DNA from: an uncultured Sphingomonas sp.
GTDB lineage: Bacteria > Pseudomonadota > Alphaproteobacteria > Sphingomonadales > Sphingomonadaceae
Assembly: GCA_913775795.1 (NCBI GenBank)
Contig: CAJYLT010000083.1
Span: forward strand, 62,001 to 126,000
Reading direction: 5' to 3'
DNA: 64,000 nt
This document shows, one piece after another, positions 25,769 through 34,548 of the stretch (positions within the stretch are counted from its first letter, which is position 1; every line of letters starts with the position of its first letter). Made by a program: the position numbers and the translations under genes. The notes under the pieces were generated by a model. It worked only from the letters and a program-made list of their open reading frames with translations. It had not been told where the DNA came from and ran no database searches.

Positions 25769-28662
25769 CACTTCACCACCTCTTCGCAGCGGTGGCACAG
25801 CGCGCCGTCCGCTTCAACCTCGGGCAGCAGGCGCCAGCAACGGCCGCACTTGTGATGCTCGCTGCGCGCGATGGCGATGCCCTCGCCGCCGGCATGGACG
25901 GTCGAGGTGATGAAGAGCTCGGCCAGGTCCTCGGGCGGGAGCGGCAGCGACGGGAGCGTCACTTCGGCCTCGAGGCTCGATCGCACGGTCTTTTCGCGGC
26001 GATAGGGCTCGATCGCCTCGGTCACCGCCTGGCGCAGGCGGCGCAGCTCCGCCCATTGCGCGTCGTCGACCGCGGGGGCCGCCGGAAGCTCGGGCCATTC
26101 GAGGAAGTGGATCGAGCCGTCCTCCGACGGGAAGCGCGCCTGCCACACTTCCTCCGCCGTGAAGGCGAGGACGGGGGCGGCGTAACGGACGAGGGCGTGG
26201 AACAGCGTGTCGAGGACGGTGCGGTACGCGCGCCGCTTCGGGCTGTCGGCCGCGTCGCAGTAGAGCGAGTCCTTGCGGATATCGAAGAAGAAGGCCGAGA
26301 GGTCGTCGTTGGCGAAGTCGGCCAGCGCGCGGGTGTAGCGGTTGAACTCGAACGCCTCCGCCGCGGCGCGCAGCTCGGTGTCGAGGCGGGTCAGCTCGGA
26401 CAGGATATAGCGTTCGAGCGCGGGCATGTCGGCCACCTCGACCCGTTCGGCATCGGTGAAGCCGTCGAGCGCGCCGAGGAGATAGCGGAAGGTGTTGCGC
26501 AGCTTGCGATAGGTATCGCCGGTGCCCGCGAGCACTTCCTTGCCGATCCGCACATCCTCGAAATAGTCGGTCTGTGCGACCCAGAGGCGGAGGATGTCGG
26601 CCCCGCTCTCGCCGATGATCTTTAGCGGATCGACGACGTTGCCGAGGCTCTTCGACATTTTCCGGCCATTGCCGTCGAGCGCGAAGCCGTGGGTGAGGAC
26701 GGCATCATAGGGCGCGCGGCCGCGGGTGCCGCAGCTTTCGAGCAGCGACGACTGGAACCAGCCGCGATGCTGGTCCGAGCCCTCGACATAGAGGTCGGCG
26801 CGGACGCCCTCGCCATAGCGCGCCTCGACGGTGAAGACGTGGGTCGAGCCGGAGTCGAACCACACGTCGAGGATGTCGTTGACGACCTCGTAGCCGGTGA
26901 GGTCGTAGTCTGGGCCAAGCAAGGCTTGGTGGTCGGCGGCGAACCAGGCGTCGGCGCCGCCCGCCTCGAACGCTTCCAGGATGCGGGCGTTGACGGCTTC
27001 GTCGCGCAGATAGTCGCCGGTCTTGCGGTCGACGTAGAGCGGGATCGGCACGCCCCAGGCGCGCTGGCGGCTGATGACCCAGTCGGGGCGCCCCTCGACC
27101 ATCGAGCGGATGCGGTTCTGCGACCGCGCGGGGACCCAGCGCGTGCGCTCGATCGCGTCGAGCGCGAGGCCGCGGAGGGTGGGGGCGTTATGCCCTTCCG
27201 TCACCCCAGCGAAAGCTGGGGTCGCTTGCGGCTCTTGCTGCGCGCCATCGAGAGCGGCCCCAGCGTCCGCTGGGGCGACGACTTTGTGGCCGTCCATGGG
27301 GATGAACCACTGCGGCGTGCAGCGGAAGATCACGCGTGCCTTCGAGCGCCAGCTGTGCGGGTAGCTGTGCTTGAACGGCGCGGCGGACAGGAGCGCGCCG
27401 GCCGCGCGCAGGTCTTCGCAGATCGGGCCGTCGGGGCCGGTGAACTTCTGGTTGATGACGCTGCCCTGACCGCCGAGCCAGGCCCAGTCGTCGCGGTACT
27501 TGCCGTCGTCGGTGACGGCGAAAACGGGGTCGATCCCCGCCGCCTTGCACAAAGCGAAGTCGTCCTCGCCATGATCGGGCGCCATGTGGACGAGGCCGGT
27601 GCCCGCGTCGGTTGTGACGAAATCGCCGGCGAGGAACGGGCGGGGCTTCGCGAAGAAACCGCCGAGATGGTGCATCGGGTGGCGGGCGACCGCGCCGGCG
27701 AGTTGCGAGCCTTTAATCCTCAAAGGCTGTTCGCTTAGCGCCGCAGCCCAATAAGCTTCTGAACCCAAACCCGAACCAACTAAGCGAGTGACGAAGTTCA
27801 ACAATAGCATTGGATGATCGGCAACGAGCAGCTGACGTCCGTTGTCGTTCACCAAAAGATATTCAATCTCCTCCCCATATGCCAACGCCTGGTTGACGGG
27901 GATCGTCCACGGCGTCGTCGTCCAGATGACCGCGTGTGCGCCGACGAGTTCGGGCGCATTGGGGGCCTCGACGATCTCGAACGCCACGTCGATCTGGGTC
28001 GAGGTGACGTCTTCGTACTCGACCTCGGCCTCGGCCAGTGCGGTCTTTTCGACCGGGGACCACATGACGGGCTTGGCGCCGCGATAGAGCTGGCCGGACA
28101 TGGCGAATTTCAGGAGTTCGCCGGCGATCGCGGCTTCGCTGGCGTAGTTCATCGTGAGGTACGGGTTCGCCCAGTCGCCGGCGATGCCCAGCCGCTCGAA
28201 CTGCGCGGCCTGTACGCCCACCCATTTCGCGGCATAGTCGCGGCATTCGGCGCGGAACTCGGCGGCGGGAACCTCGTCCTTCGACCGCTTTTTGGCGCGG
28301 TACGCTTCTTCGATCTTCCACTCGATCGGCAGGCCGTGACAATCCCAGCCGGGGACGTAGGGCGCGTCCTTGCCCATCAGCGACTGGCTGCGGACGATGA
28401 TGTCCTTCAGCACCTTGTTCATCGCATGGCCCATGTGGATGTCGCCATTGGCGTAGGGCGGGCCGTCGTGGAGGATGAAGCGGTCGCGGCCGGCGCGCTG
28501 TTCGCGCAGGCGGTCGTAGATGCCGATCCGCGCCCAGCGGTCGAGGATCGCGGGCTCCTTTTGCGCGAGGCCGGCCTTCATCGGGAAGTCGGTCTTCGGC
28601 AGGAAGACGGTGTCGCGGTAATCCAGCTGGGTGGCGCGCGCGGAGTCGGGAGTATCGGTCAT
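25768..28662 (-). CDS. ileS: Isoleucyl-tRNA synthetase
   Basis: A 964-residue class I synthetase. The HIGH motif is H76-M-G-H79 in ANGDIHMGHAMNK, KMSKS is present in GRKMSKSLGNVVDP, and a Cys4 zinc module closes the protein (CGRCW...CHRC). Charging of tRNA-Ile is the role, with the CP1 editing domain between the motifs. Oddity: residues about 461-489 (VVAPADAGAALDG...ATPAFAGVTE) are encoded by an 82-bp inverted repeat inserted in frame just after the conserved WFIPMDG segment. The gene lies in folA-dipeptidase-ribF-ileS-lspA order. Confidence 0.97.
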   Translation of the reverse strand: MTDTPDSARATQLDYRDTVFLPKTDFPMKAGLAQKEPAILDRWARIGIYDRLREQRAGRDRFILHDGPPYANGDIHMGHAMNKVLKDIIVRSQSLMGKDAPYVPGWDCHGLPIEWKIEEAYRAKKRSKDEVPAAEFRAECRDYAAKWVGVQAAQFERLGIAGDWANPYLTMNYASEAAIAGELLKFAMSGQLYRGAKPVMWSPVEKTALAEAEVEYEDVTSTQIDVAFEIVEAPNAPELVGAHAVIWTTTPWTIPVNQALAYGEEIEYLLVNDNGRQLLVADHPMLLLNFVTRLVGSGLGSEAYWAAALSEQPLRIKGSQLAGAVARHPMHHLGGFFAKPRPFLAGDFVTTDAGTGLVHMAPDHGEDDFALCKAAGIDPVFAVTDDGKYRDDWAWLGGQGSVINQKFTGPDGPICEDLRAAGALLSAAPFKHSYPHSWRSKARVIFRCTPQWFIPMDGHKVVAPADAGAALDGAQQEPQATPAFAGVTEGHNAPTLRGLALDAIERTRWVPARSQNRIRSMVEGRPDWVISRQRAWGVPIPLYVDRKTGDYLRDEAVNARILEAFEAGGADAWFAADHQALLGPDYDLTGYEVVNDILDVWFDSGSTHVFTVEARYGEGVRADLYVEGSDQHRGWFQSSLLESCGTRGRAPYDAVLTHGFALDGNGRKMSKSLGNVVDPLKIIGESGADILRLWVAQTDYFEDVRIGKEVLAGTGDTYRKLRNTFRYLLGALDGFTDAERVEVADMPALERYILSELTRLDTELRAAAEAFEFNRYTRALADFANDDLSAFFFDIRKDSLYCDAADSPKRRAYRTVLDTLFHALVRYAAPVLAFTAEEVWQARFPSEDGSIHFLEWPELPAAPAVDDAQWAELRRLRQAVTEAIEPYRREKTVRSSLEAEVTLPSLPLPPEDLAELFITSTVHAGGEGIAIARSEHHKCGRCWRLLPEVEADGALCHRCEEVVK
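27199..27280. repeat. Palindromic repeat element inserted in frame inside ileS
   Basis: Two 27-bp arms in inverted orientation with 4 mismatches, built on CACCCCAGCGAAAGCTGGGG, surround a 28-nt centre. On the coding strand it reads as ATPAFAGVT-type peptide, characteristic of a mobile-looking palindrome abundant in sphingomonad and related genomes. The total is 82 bp and no stop is produced in the ileS frame. Confidence 0.8.
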
Positions 28663-28704
28663 GGGTGCGCGCGGCCTTACGGCCTTCGCCCCCCCTTCGG
28701 CAAG

Positions 28705-29634
28705 CTAGGCGCGCGCGAGGATGATGCGGGCCTCGTCGCAGTCGCGGGCCATCTGATCTTTGAGCGCGTCGAGGTCGTCGAACTTCTGTTCGGGGCGCAG
28801 GAACGCGATCAGCGCCACGTCGATCGACTGGCCGTAGAGGTCGCCCGAAAAGTCGAAGAAATAGGGTTCGAGCAGTTCGATCGGCTCGCCCTCGATCGTC
28901 GGGCGGATGCCGAGATTGGCGGCGCCATCGAGGACGGTGCCGTCGGGGAGCGTGCCGCGCACCGCGTAGATGCCGTAGCGGGGGCGCAGGTAGTTGCCGA
29001 GCCGGAGGTTGGCGGTGGGGTAGCCGAGCTGGCGGCCGAGCTTCGCGCCGTGCTCGACCTCGCCGCGGATCGCGAAGGGGCGGGTGAGGAGGCGGGCGGC
29101 CTGGTCGGGCTCACCGGCGATCAGGTGCTGGCGGATGCGGCTCGACGAGACGGGCTCGCCGTCCAGCGTCACGGGGGCGACGGTGTCGGTGGAGAAGCCG
29201 TGCACCGCGCCCAGTTCGGCGAGGCGTGCGACGTCGCCCGCGCGGCCCTTGCCAAAGGTGAAGTCGGTGCCGGTGACGACCCCGCCCGCGCCGATCGTGT
29301 CGGCGAGAGTGGCCGCGAAATCCTCCGGCGTCTGCGCAGCGAGCGCGGGGCCGAAGGGGAAGACGAGCATCGCATCGGCGCCGGCCTGGCCAAACAGTTC
29401 CTGCCGCTGGTCGAGCGTGGTTAGGCGGAAGGCGGGCGTGTCCGGGCGGAAGAAGCGCATCGGGTGCGGGTCGAAGGTCGCGACGATCGCGGGACGCTGT
29501 TCTGCCCGCGCACGCTCGATCGCGCGGCCGATCACCGCCTGGTGGCCGAGGTGAAACCCGTCGAAATTGCCGAGCGCGACGATCCCGCCGCGCAGGCCCG
29601 CCGGCACCGGCGAGCCGCCGTCCAGACGCTCCAT
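28705..29634 (-). CDS. ribF: Bifunctional riboflavin kinase / FAD synthetase
   Basis: A 309-residue enzyme converting riboflavin to FMN and then FAD. The N-terminal nucleotidyltransferase domain has VALGNFDGFHLGHQAV (HxGH) and SSSRIRQHL. The C-terminal riboflavin kinase domain (about 185-309) has RLGYPTANLRL-like LGRQLGYPTANL, GIYAVRG and FDFSGDLYGQ. ATG 29634 was chosen by family alignment; the track start at 30639 runs antisense through the dipeptidase region in another frame. It lies 8 nt after the dipeptidase gene. Confidence 0.95.
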   Translation of the reverse strand: MERLDGGSPVPAGLRGGIVALGNFDGFHLGHQAVIGRAIERARAEQRPAIVATFDPHPMRFFRPDTPAFRLTTLDQRQELFGQAGADAMLVFPFGPALAAQTPEDFAATLADTIGAGGVVTGTDFTFGKGRAGDVARLAELGAVHGFSTDTVAPVTLDGEPVSSSRIRQHLIAGEPDQAARLLTRPFAIRGEVEHGAKLGRQLGYPTANLRLGNYLRPRYGIYAVRGTLPDGTVLDGAANLGIRPTIEGEPIELLEPYFFDFSGDLYGQSIDVALIAFLRPEQKFDDLDALKDQMARDCDEARIILARA

Positions 29635-29642
29635 CGCCGGGC

Positions 29643-30830
29643 CTATAGGGTGGTGGCCGGCGGGGGGGAAGGGGCCATGCCCGCGCGCAGGATACGCACG
29701 ACGTTGCCGCCCATCACCCGGGCGATATCGGCGTCGGAAAAGCCGCGGTCCCTCAGCGTCTGCGTGATGACGGCGAGGCGGGCGGTGTCGAAACCCGTCG
29801 TCACGCTGCCGTCGAAGTCGGAGCCCAAGCCGACATGGTCGATGCCGGCGACGTCGCGGACATGCTCGATCGCGGCGACGATGGCCTTGGGCGCAGTCGA
29901 GCAGACGGCGGCGTCCCAGTAGCCGACGCCGATCACGCCGCCGGTGCGGGCGATGCCGCGGATTTCCGCATCGGTCAGGTTGCGATTGACGGCGCAGGTG
30001 GCCTGGACGCCGCCATGGCTGGAGACGACGGGGCGGCGGGCCATCGCCAGCACTTCGGCAACGGTCCGGTGGCTGGAATGCGCGACGTCGACGATCATGC
30101 CGAGCGCCTCCATCCGCCGGACGACCTGCCGCCCGAGCGGGGTGAGGTCGCCTTTCCGAAGGCCGTGCATCGAGCCGGCGACCTCGTTGTCGAAGAAGTG
30201 GGCGAGGCCGGCCATGCGGAAACCGGCGGCGTAGAGGCGGTCGAGGTTGGCGAGCTTGCCCTCGATATTCTGGAGTCCCTCGATCGAGAGGATCGCGCCT
30301 ACTACCTTTCGGCCCCGCGCGCGGTCGGCGAGGAGGGCGTCGAGCTCGGCGGGGTCGTTGATGATGCGAAGCGCGCCGTTTGACCGCGCTTCCGCCCGTT
30401 CCAGCTTGGTGGCGTGCCAGAGCGAGCGTTCGAGAAGGGACGTCCAGGTCCTGACCGGCTGGAGCTGGCCGATGGTGAGCCAGCGGATCTGGTCGGTGTC
30501 GGCGCCGTTGGCGTCGTAATTCTGGCCGGCGGGGGTTTTGGTGACCGAGGAGAAGACCTGGATCGCGACATTGCCTGCGAGCAGGCGGGGAATGTCGACA
30601 TGACCCTGGTCGGAAGGCTTTGAGATGTCGCGTTTCCATAGCAGTGAGTCTGCGTGGAGATCGGCGATCGTCAGGCGGTCGTGGAGGGCCTTCGTCTCCG
30701 CGGTGACGGTCGGGAGGGGTGTGGGGGCGATCCTGTTCATCGATCGCTCGGCGATGCCGGGGGCGAGGAGGAAAAAGGCGGTGGCGGCTGCGATGAGCAG
30801 CGCGAGGGCGATGAGGGCGGCGCGCTTCAT
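29643..30830 (-). CDS. Membrane dipeptidase (peptidase family M19)
   Basis: A 395-residue protein with an N-terminal hydrophobic anchor or signal (residues 4-25). It then shows M19 metal ligands: His and Asp in ADLHADSL, Glu in ILSIEGLQN, His in VDVAHSSHRT and VVSSHGG, and Asp in VGLGSDFDG. These zinc dipeptidases of the renal-dipeptidase family cleave dipeptides, including D-amino-acid-containing ones. ATG 30830 overlaps the folA stop (ATGA), making it part of the folA-ribF-ileS operon. Confidence 0.92.
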   Translation of the reverse strand: MKRAALIALALLIAAATAFFLLAPGIAERSMNRIAPTPLPTVTAETKALHDRLTIADLHADSLLWKRDISKPSDQGHVDIPRLLAGNVAIQVFSSVTKTPAGQNYDANGADTDQIRWLTIGQLQPVRTWTSLLERSLWHATKLERAEARSNGALRIINDPAELDALLADRARGRKVVGAILSIEGLQNIEGKLANLDRLYAAGFRMAGLAHFFDNEVAGSMHGLRKGDLTPLGRQVVRRMEALGMIVDVAHSSHRTVAEVLAMARRPVVSSHGGVQATCAVNRNLTDAEIRGIARTGGVIGVGYWDAAVCSTAPKAIVAAIEHVRDVAGIDHVGLGSDFDGSVTTGFDTARLAVITQTLRDRGFSDADIARVMGGNVVRILRAGMAPSPPPATTL

Positions 30831-31303
30831 CGCGTGAGGGTCACGAAGCTGTAGGCGGGGCGGGTGCCGTCGGCGGGGTGGTCCTCGCGCGCGGTTTCGT
30901 GCCAGTCGGTGAAGGGGGGGACGGTGGCGTCGCCCTTTGGCTCGGCATGGACTTCAGTGAGTTCGATGCGGGTGGCGGCGTCGCGGTAGAGGGCGAAGAT
31001 TTCGGCGCCGCCGATGATCGCGATCTCGGGCGCGTCGGCGGCGAGGGCGAGCGCGGCGGCGGGGGTGTGGGCGGGTTCGGCCCCCGCCGCGGACCAGTTC
31101 CGGTCGCGGGTTAGGACGATATGGCGGCGGCCCGGCAAGGGCGCGGGGAAGCTCTCGAAGGTCTTGCGGCCCATCACCATCGGCTTGCCCATGGTGAGCG
31201 CCTTGAATCGCTTGAGGTCGGCGGGCAGGCGCCAGGGGAGGTCGCCGTTGGCGCCGATCACGCCGTTCGTCGCGCGCGCCAGATAGAAGACGATTTCCTG
31301 CAA
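30827..31303 (-). CDS. folA: Dihydrofolate reductase
   Basis: A 158-residue DHFR with IVFYLARATNGVIGANGDLPWRLP (split: NGVIGANGDLPW is the substrate loop), FKALTMGKPMVMGRKTFES, PGRRHIVLTR and AIIGGAEIFALY. It reduces dihydrofolate with NADPH. No ATG fits the family start. TTG at 31303 (LQEIVFYLAR) gives normal length; an in-frame ATG at 31336 adds 11 residues but has no clear Shine-Dalgarno. The start is therefore uncertain. It is the first gene of the minus-strand operon. Confidence 0.92.
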   Translation of the reverse strand: MQEIVFYLARATNGVIGANGDLPWRLPADLKRFKALTMGKPMVMGRKTFESFPAPLPGRRHIVLTRDRNWSAAGAEPAHTPAAALALAADAPEIAIIGGAEIFALYRDAATRIELTEVHAEPKGDATVPPFTDWHETAREDHPADGTRPAYSFVTLTR

Positions 31304-31401
31304 GCCCCGGCCCCCATTGTCCTTTCGCGCAAGCATGGGGCGCGGGCCGGCGCTTGGCAATCGGCGGCGGGTGGGCGAAGCTGGCGGCAAAGGGGAGTGG
31401 C

Positions 31402-32721
31402 ATGAAGCATTGGGGACTGGCGGCGGCATTGGTGGCGGCGCCCGCCGCGGCGCAATTGGGGGAGGGGGCGCGGCCCGCCTATCCCGCGGTGCCTTCCTTG
31501 CGCGAGCGGGCGGCGGCGGTGGATGCGTCGCTGAAGGATCGGCTGGAGACCGTCGTCCCGGCGATCATGCGCGAACGTGGGGTCGACATGTGGATCGTCG
31601 TCGCGCGGGAGAATTTCGAGGAGCCGGTGATTGCGACGATGCTGGACGCCGAGAGTTTCGCGGCGCGGCGGCGGACGATCCTCGTCTTCTTCGATCCCGG
31701 CAAAGGCAAGCCGGTGGAGCGGCTGACGGTCAGCCGGTACGGGATGGGCGGGCTGTTCGCGCCCGCGTGGGACCCGGCTAGGCAACCCGACCAGTGGAAG
31801 GCGCTGGCCGCGATCGTCGCGGAGCGGAAGCCGAAGCGGATCGCGGTCAACAGTTCGGCCGCGTCCGCTTATGCCGACGGGATGACGCTGTCGGCGTGGG
31901 AGGAGATGAATGCGGCGCTCGCCCCCGCCGATCGGGCGCAAGTGGTGCGCGATGATGTGCTCGCGATCCGGTGGCTTGAGAGCCGGTCGGCGCGGGAGCT
32001 AACTGACTATCCGCGGATCGTCGGGACGGCGCAGGCGATCATCGCGGAGGGGTTCTCGAACAAGGCGATCGTGCCGGGGCGGACGACGAGCGCGGACCTC
32101 GTCTGGTGGTATCGCGAGAAGATCGCGTCGCTGAAGCTGGAGACGTGGTTCCAGCCCTCGGTCGGGATCCAGCGGGCGGGGGCCAAGCGGATGCTGGAGG
32201 GCGATACGGTCATCCAGCCGGGCGACATGCTGTGGGTCGATTTCGGGATCGTGACCGAGCGGCTGGCGACCGATACGCAGCACCTGGCCTATGTGCTGAA
32301 GCCCGGCGAGACCGAGGCGCCGGCGGGGCTTCGCGCCGGCCTTGCCGCCGCCAACCGGTTGCAGGAGATCACCATGGCATCGTTCCGCGCGGGCGAGAGC
32401 GGCAACGCGATCCTCGCGCGGGCGCGCGCGGCGGCGATCGCCGAGGGGCTTGTGCCCAGCATCTATTCGCACCCGATCGGCTTTCACGGCCATGCGGCGG
32501 GGAGCGCCATCGGCTTCTGGGACAATCAGGCGGCGGACCCGCGCGGGGCCGGGCCGGTCCGCGCGCGCACGACCTGGTCGATCGAGCTGATGGCGAAGGC
32601 GCCCGTACCCGAATGGGGCGGGCAGGTCGCCGAGTTCCGGCAGGAGGAGGATGCTTTCTTCGACGGGCGGCGGGTGACGTGGCTGAACGGGCGGCAGACA
32701 GGGTTTTATCTGGTGCGGTGA
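31402..32721 (+). CDS. Secreted M24-family (Xaa-Pro aminopeptidase-like) protein
   Basis: A 439-residue protein with signal peptide MKHWGLAAALVAAPAAAQ. An N-terminal creatinase-like domain (about 30-190) precedes a pita-bread domain with M24 metal-ligand pattern: Asp in WVDFGI, Asp in ATDTQHLAY, His in GFHGHAAG, Glu in WSIELMAK and a C-terminal Glu in QEEDAFF. It probably cleaves proline-containing peptides in the periplasm. ATG 31402 has AAGGGGAG upstream; the track start at 31354 lies before the signal peptide. It is divergent from folA. Confidence 0.85.
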   Translation: MKHWGLAAALVAAPAAAQLGEGARPAYPAVPSLRERAAAVDASLKDRLETVVPAIMRERGVDMWIVVARENFEEPVIATMLDAESFAARRRTILVFFDPGKGKPVERLTVSRYGMGGLFAPAWDPARQPDQWKALAAIVAERKPKRIAVNSSAASAYADGMTLSAWEEMNAALAPADRAQVVRDDVLAIRWLESRSARELTDYPRIVGTAQAIIAEGFSNKAIVPGRTTSADLVWWYREKIASLKLETWFQPSVGIQRAGAKRMLEGDTVIQPGDMLWVDFGIVTERLATDTQHLAYVLKPGETEAPAGLRAGLAAANRLQEITMASFRAGESGNAILARARAAAIAEGLVPSIYSHPIGFHGHAAGSAIGFWDNQAADPRGAGPVRARTTWSIELMAKAPVPEWGGQVAEFRQEEDAFFDGRRVTWLNGRQTGFYLVR

Positions 32722-32775
32722 GGGGGGAAATGATAACGATTCACAACACCGAGCTGACATGATACCCATTCGCAT

Positions 32776-33444
32776 ATGAACGCACCGGCTGGCCCTGACG
32801 ACTTCTGGCGGGCGCGTCTCGACACCCCGAATTATGACGTGGGCGAAGCTGCCCGCTACGCTCACATTCACGCGAGCACCGTTGCGCGGTGGCAGCGCAG
32901 TTCCACCATTCGTGCTCGCGAAAAGCGCGCTCGGCTATCATACCTTCAGTTGATAGAGTTGGCTGTCGTCGCAGCGGCTCAAAAGGCCGGGATGAAGCTC
33001 GCTGACATACGTACTGCTCGAGCTTATTTCGCTGGCGCCTTTGGTACCGATCACCCGTTTGCGACCATTCGGCTTTCAACCGATGGTGTCGATATGGCCG
33101 CCAAGGCAGGCGCTGATTTGCTGATTGGAAATAAAAACGGACAGCTGGCTTGGAAGTCGGTGATTGGAGAACGCTTTAAAGAATTTGAGTACGAGGACGG
33201 ACTTGCGACCCGATGGCATGTCGCTGGCACAGGCTCGCCGGTGCTGATTGATCCGCGCGTCCGCTTTGGCGCGCCGCATGTTGCCGGAATTCCAACTTGG
33301 CTCTTGAAAGAGCGGTGGGAGGCAGGCGAGCCAATTGAGGAAATTGAAGACGATTTGAGCTTAGAGTCTCGATCAATAGAGGCGGCACTCCGCTTTGAAG
33401 GTATAGATCCGACGCGGGCTAGAAAGACGGCGTGGGCAACCTGA
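32776..33444 (+). CDS. DUF433 antitoxin with N-terminal MerR-like DNA-binding segment
   Basis: A 222-residue protein. The N-terminal segment YDVGEAARYAHIHASTVARW looks like a MerR/HTH helix pair. The C-terminal part (about 165-215) carries the DUF433 pattern: SPVLIDPRVRFGAPHVAGIP followed by an acidic helix. DUF433 proteins act as antitoxins paired with PIN-like toxins, usually also binding their own promoter. It overlaps the toxin gene by 13 nt. Base composition is clearly less GC-rich than the neighbours, with AT-ending codons, suggesting recent acquisition. Confidence 0.8.
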   Translation: MNAPAGPDDFWRARLDTPNYDVGEAARYAHIHASTVARWQRSSTIRAREKRARLSYLQLIELAVVAAAQKAGMKLADIRTARAYFAGAFGTDHPFATIRLSTDGVDMAAKAGADLLIGNKNGQLAWKSVIGERFKEFEYEDGLATRWHVAGTGSPVLIDPRVRFGAPHVAGIPTWLLKERWEAGEPIEEIEDDLSLESRSIEAALRFEGIDPTRARKTAWAT

Positions 33445-33839
33445 CGTTTTTCTTCGACCGCTTTACGGGTTCGGCAGTGCCTAAGCTGCTAAAGAACACC
33501 CGCGCGCCTTTCGAGGTCGAATATCATGACGACAAAAAGCATGGCTATGCGCACAATCTTGAAGACGATAAGTGGCTAGCCGAGGTTAGCAAAAAGAAGT
33601 GGGTCGTTATTAGTCACGATAAACGCTTCCATAACGATAGTGTCGCATTGGAAGCTGTGCGGCAACACGGTGGCCGGGTATTCTACCTTGACGGCGGAAG
33701 CGGGGTGAAGTGGGACAAGCTGCGTCGTTTTGCTGCCTCTTACAAGAAGATGGAAGCGATCATAGCTGCAGAGAAGCCTCCATTCATTTACCGGGTAACG
33801 TACGCGGATAGAGTGATCCGCGTCCTTCAGGTCGGGTAG
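33432..33839 (+). CDS. PIN-like domain toxin (DUF5615/VapC45-like)
   Basis: A 135-residue protein starting at GTG 33432. It has LTFFFDRFTGSAVPKLLKN with the first acidic residue, HNLEDDKWLAEVSKKK with the second group, and VVISHDKRFHND with the third. This is the layout of PIN-like ribonuclease toxins partnered with DUF433 antitoxins. The predicted action is cleavage of cellular RNA when the antitoxin is lost. The gene is AT-richer than its surroundings, like its partner. It lies about 170 nt upstream of the first GTA gene. Confidence 0.78.
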   Translation: MGNLTFFFDRFTGSAVPKLLKNTRAPFEVEYHDDKKHGYAHNLEDDKWLAEVSKKKWVVISHDKRFHNDSVALEAVRQHGGRVFYLDGGSGVKWDKLRRFAASYKKMEAIIAAEKPPFIYRVTYADRVIRVLQVG

Positions 33840-33898
33840 CACGACCGAATATCATTCCATATGCGCACAACCCATCTAACCTATTTGGCACATTTCGC

Positions 33899-33927
33899 TT
33901 GACAGCGCGACGCTGATCTGGCACTCC
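33899..33927 (+). promoter_or_regulatory. Weak promoter candidate upstream of the GTA cluster
   Basis: A perfect -35 box TTGACA (33899-33904) lies about 110 nt before the first GTA gene, but the hexamer 17 nt downstream (CACTCC) is a poor -10. An alternative sigma or an activator would be needed. Only the -35 match is firm. Confidence 0.25.
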
Positions 33928-33951
33928 TCCTGACGCTGGAGAATTGCGAAT

Positions 33952-33985
33952 CGGGCCGGGGCGGGGACGCTTTCCGGCCCGTTTT
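33952..33985 (+). terminator. Terminator-like hairpin just before GTA gene 1
   Basis: CGGGCCGG pairs perfectly with CCGGCCCG across a 14-nt loop and is followed by TTTT. It ends about 24 nt before the g1 start. It may terminate the toxin transcript or act as an attenuator in the GTA leader. Confidence 0.55.
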
Positions 33986-34008
33986 CGTTGGGGCGGGGGC
34001 CTTTTCAT

Positions 34009-34548
34009 ATGGCGGATGCGGTGATCTACAGCGGGCCGGATCGGGCACCGCAGGTTCGGATGCGGACGACCGGCTGGACGCGGGAGCGGCGGCAGCGGTT
34101 TCTGGATGTGCTGGCGGCGTCGGCCAATGTCGCGCTGGCGGCGCGGGCGGTGGGGGTTGGACCGGGAAGCGCCTGGGCGCTTCGCAAGCGGGACCATGTT
34201 TTTGCCGAGCTGTTCGCCGAGGCGATGGCGCAGGGGTATGACGCGCTCGAGGGTGCGCTGCTCGAACGGGCGCGCGGCGGGGTCAATGCGATCGAGGTCG
34301 AGGGCCTGCCGCTGACGCTGACGGGCGATGCCGAGGACCGGCGGCTCAGCCACGACGCGGCGCGGATCGTGGGTGGCCGGGTCGAGATGGACGTGAAGCT
34401 CGCCATGTGGCTGCTCGAACGGCAGGACAAGCGGGGCGCGCGGGCGCTGGCGGGCAACGCGATGCTGGGGCCGGCCCCCAGCCGCGCGGCGGTGGAGGCG
34501 AAGATCGCGCGCAAGCTCGACGCGCTCGCCAAGCGGCCGAAGAAGTGA
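34009..34548 (+). CDS. GTA gp1, small terminase-like protein
   Basis: A 179-residue protein. After a short variable start comes TGWTRERRQRFLDVLAASAN, then ALAARAVGVGPGSAWALRKR, a helix-turn-helix-like unit typical of small terminase/GTA gp1, and a Lys-rich C-terminus (ARKLDALAKRPKK). It would recognise DNA for packaging; in GTAs this recognition is loose, so host DNA is packaged headful-style. ATG 34009 begins MADAVIYSG; the track start at 33988 adds 7 residues over the leader. Its stop overlaps the large terminase start (GTGA). Confidence 0.8.
   Translation: MADAVIYSGPDRAPQVRMRTTGWTRERRQRFLDVLAASANVALAARAVGVGPGSAWALRKRDHVFAELFAEAMAQGYDALEGALLERARGGVNAIEVEGLPLTLTGDAEDRRLSHDAARIVGGRVEMDVKLAMWLLERQDKRGARALAGNAMLGPAPSRAAVEAKIARKLDALAKRPKK

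Noticed and set aside
33905-33935. Sigma-54 promoter suggested by TGGCAC before the GTA cluster
   Set aside because: The required TTGC element at the right distance is absent.
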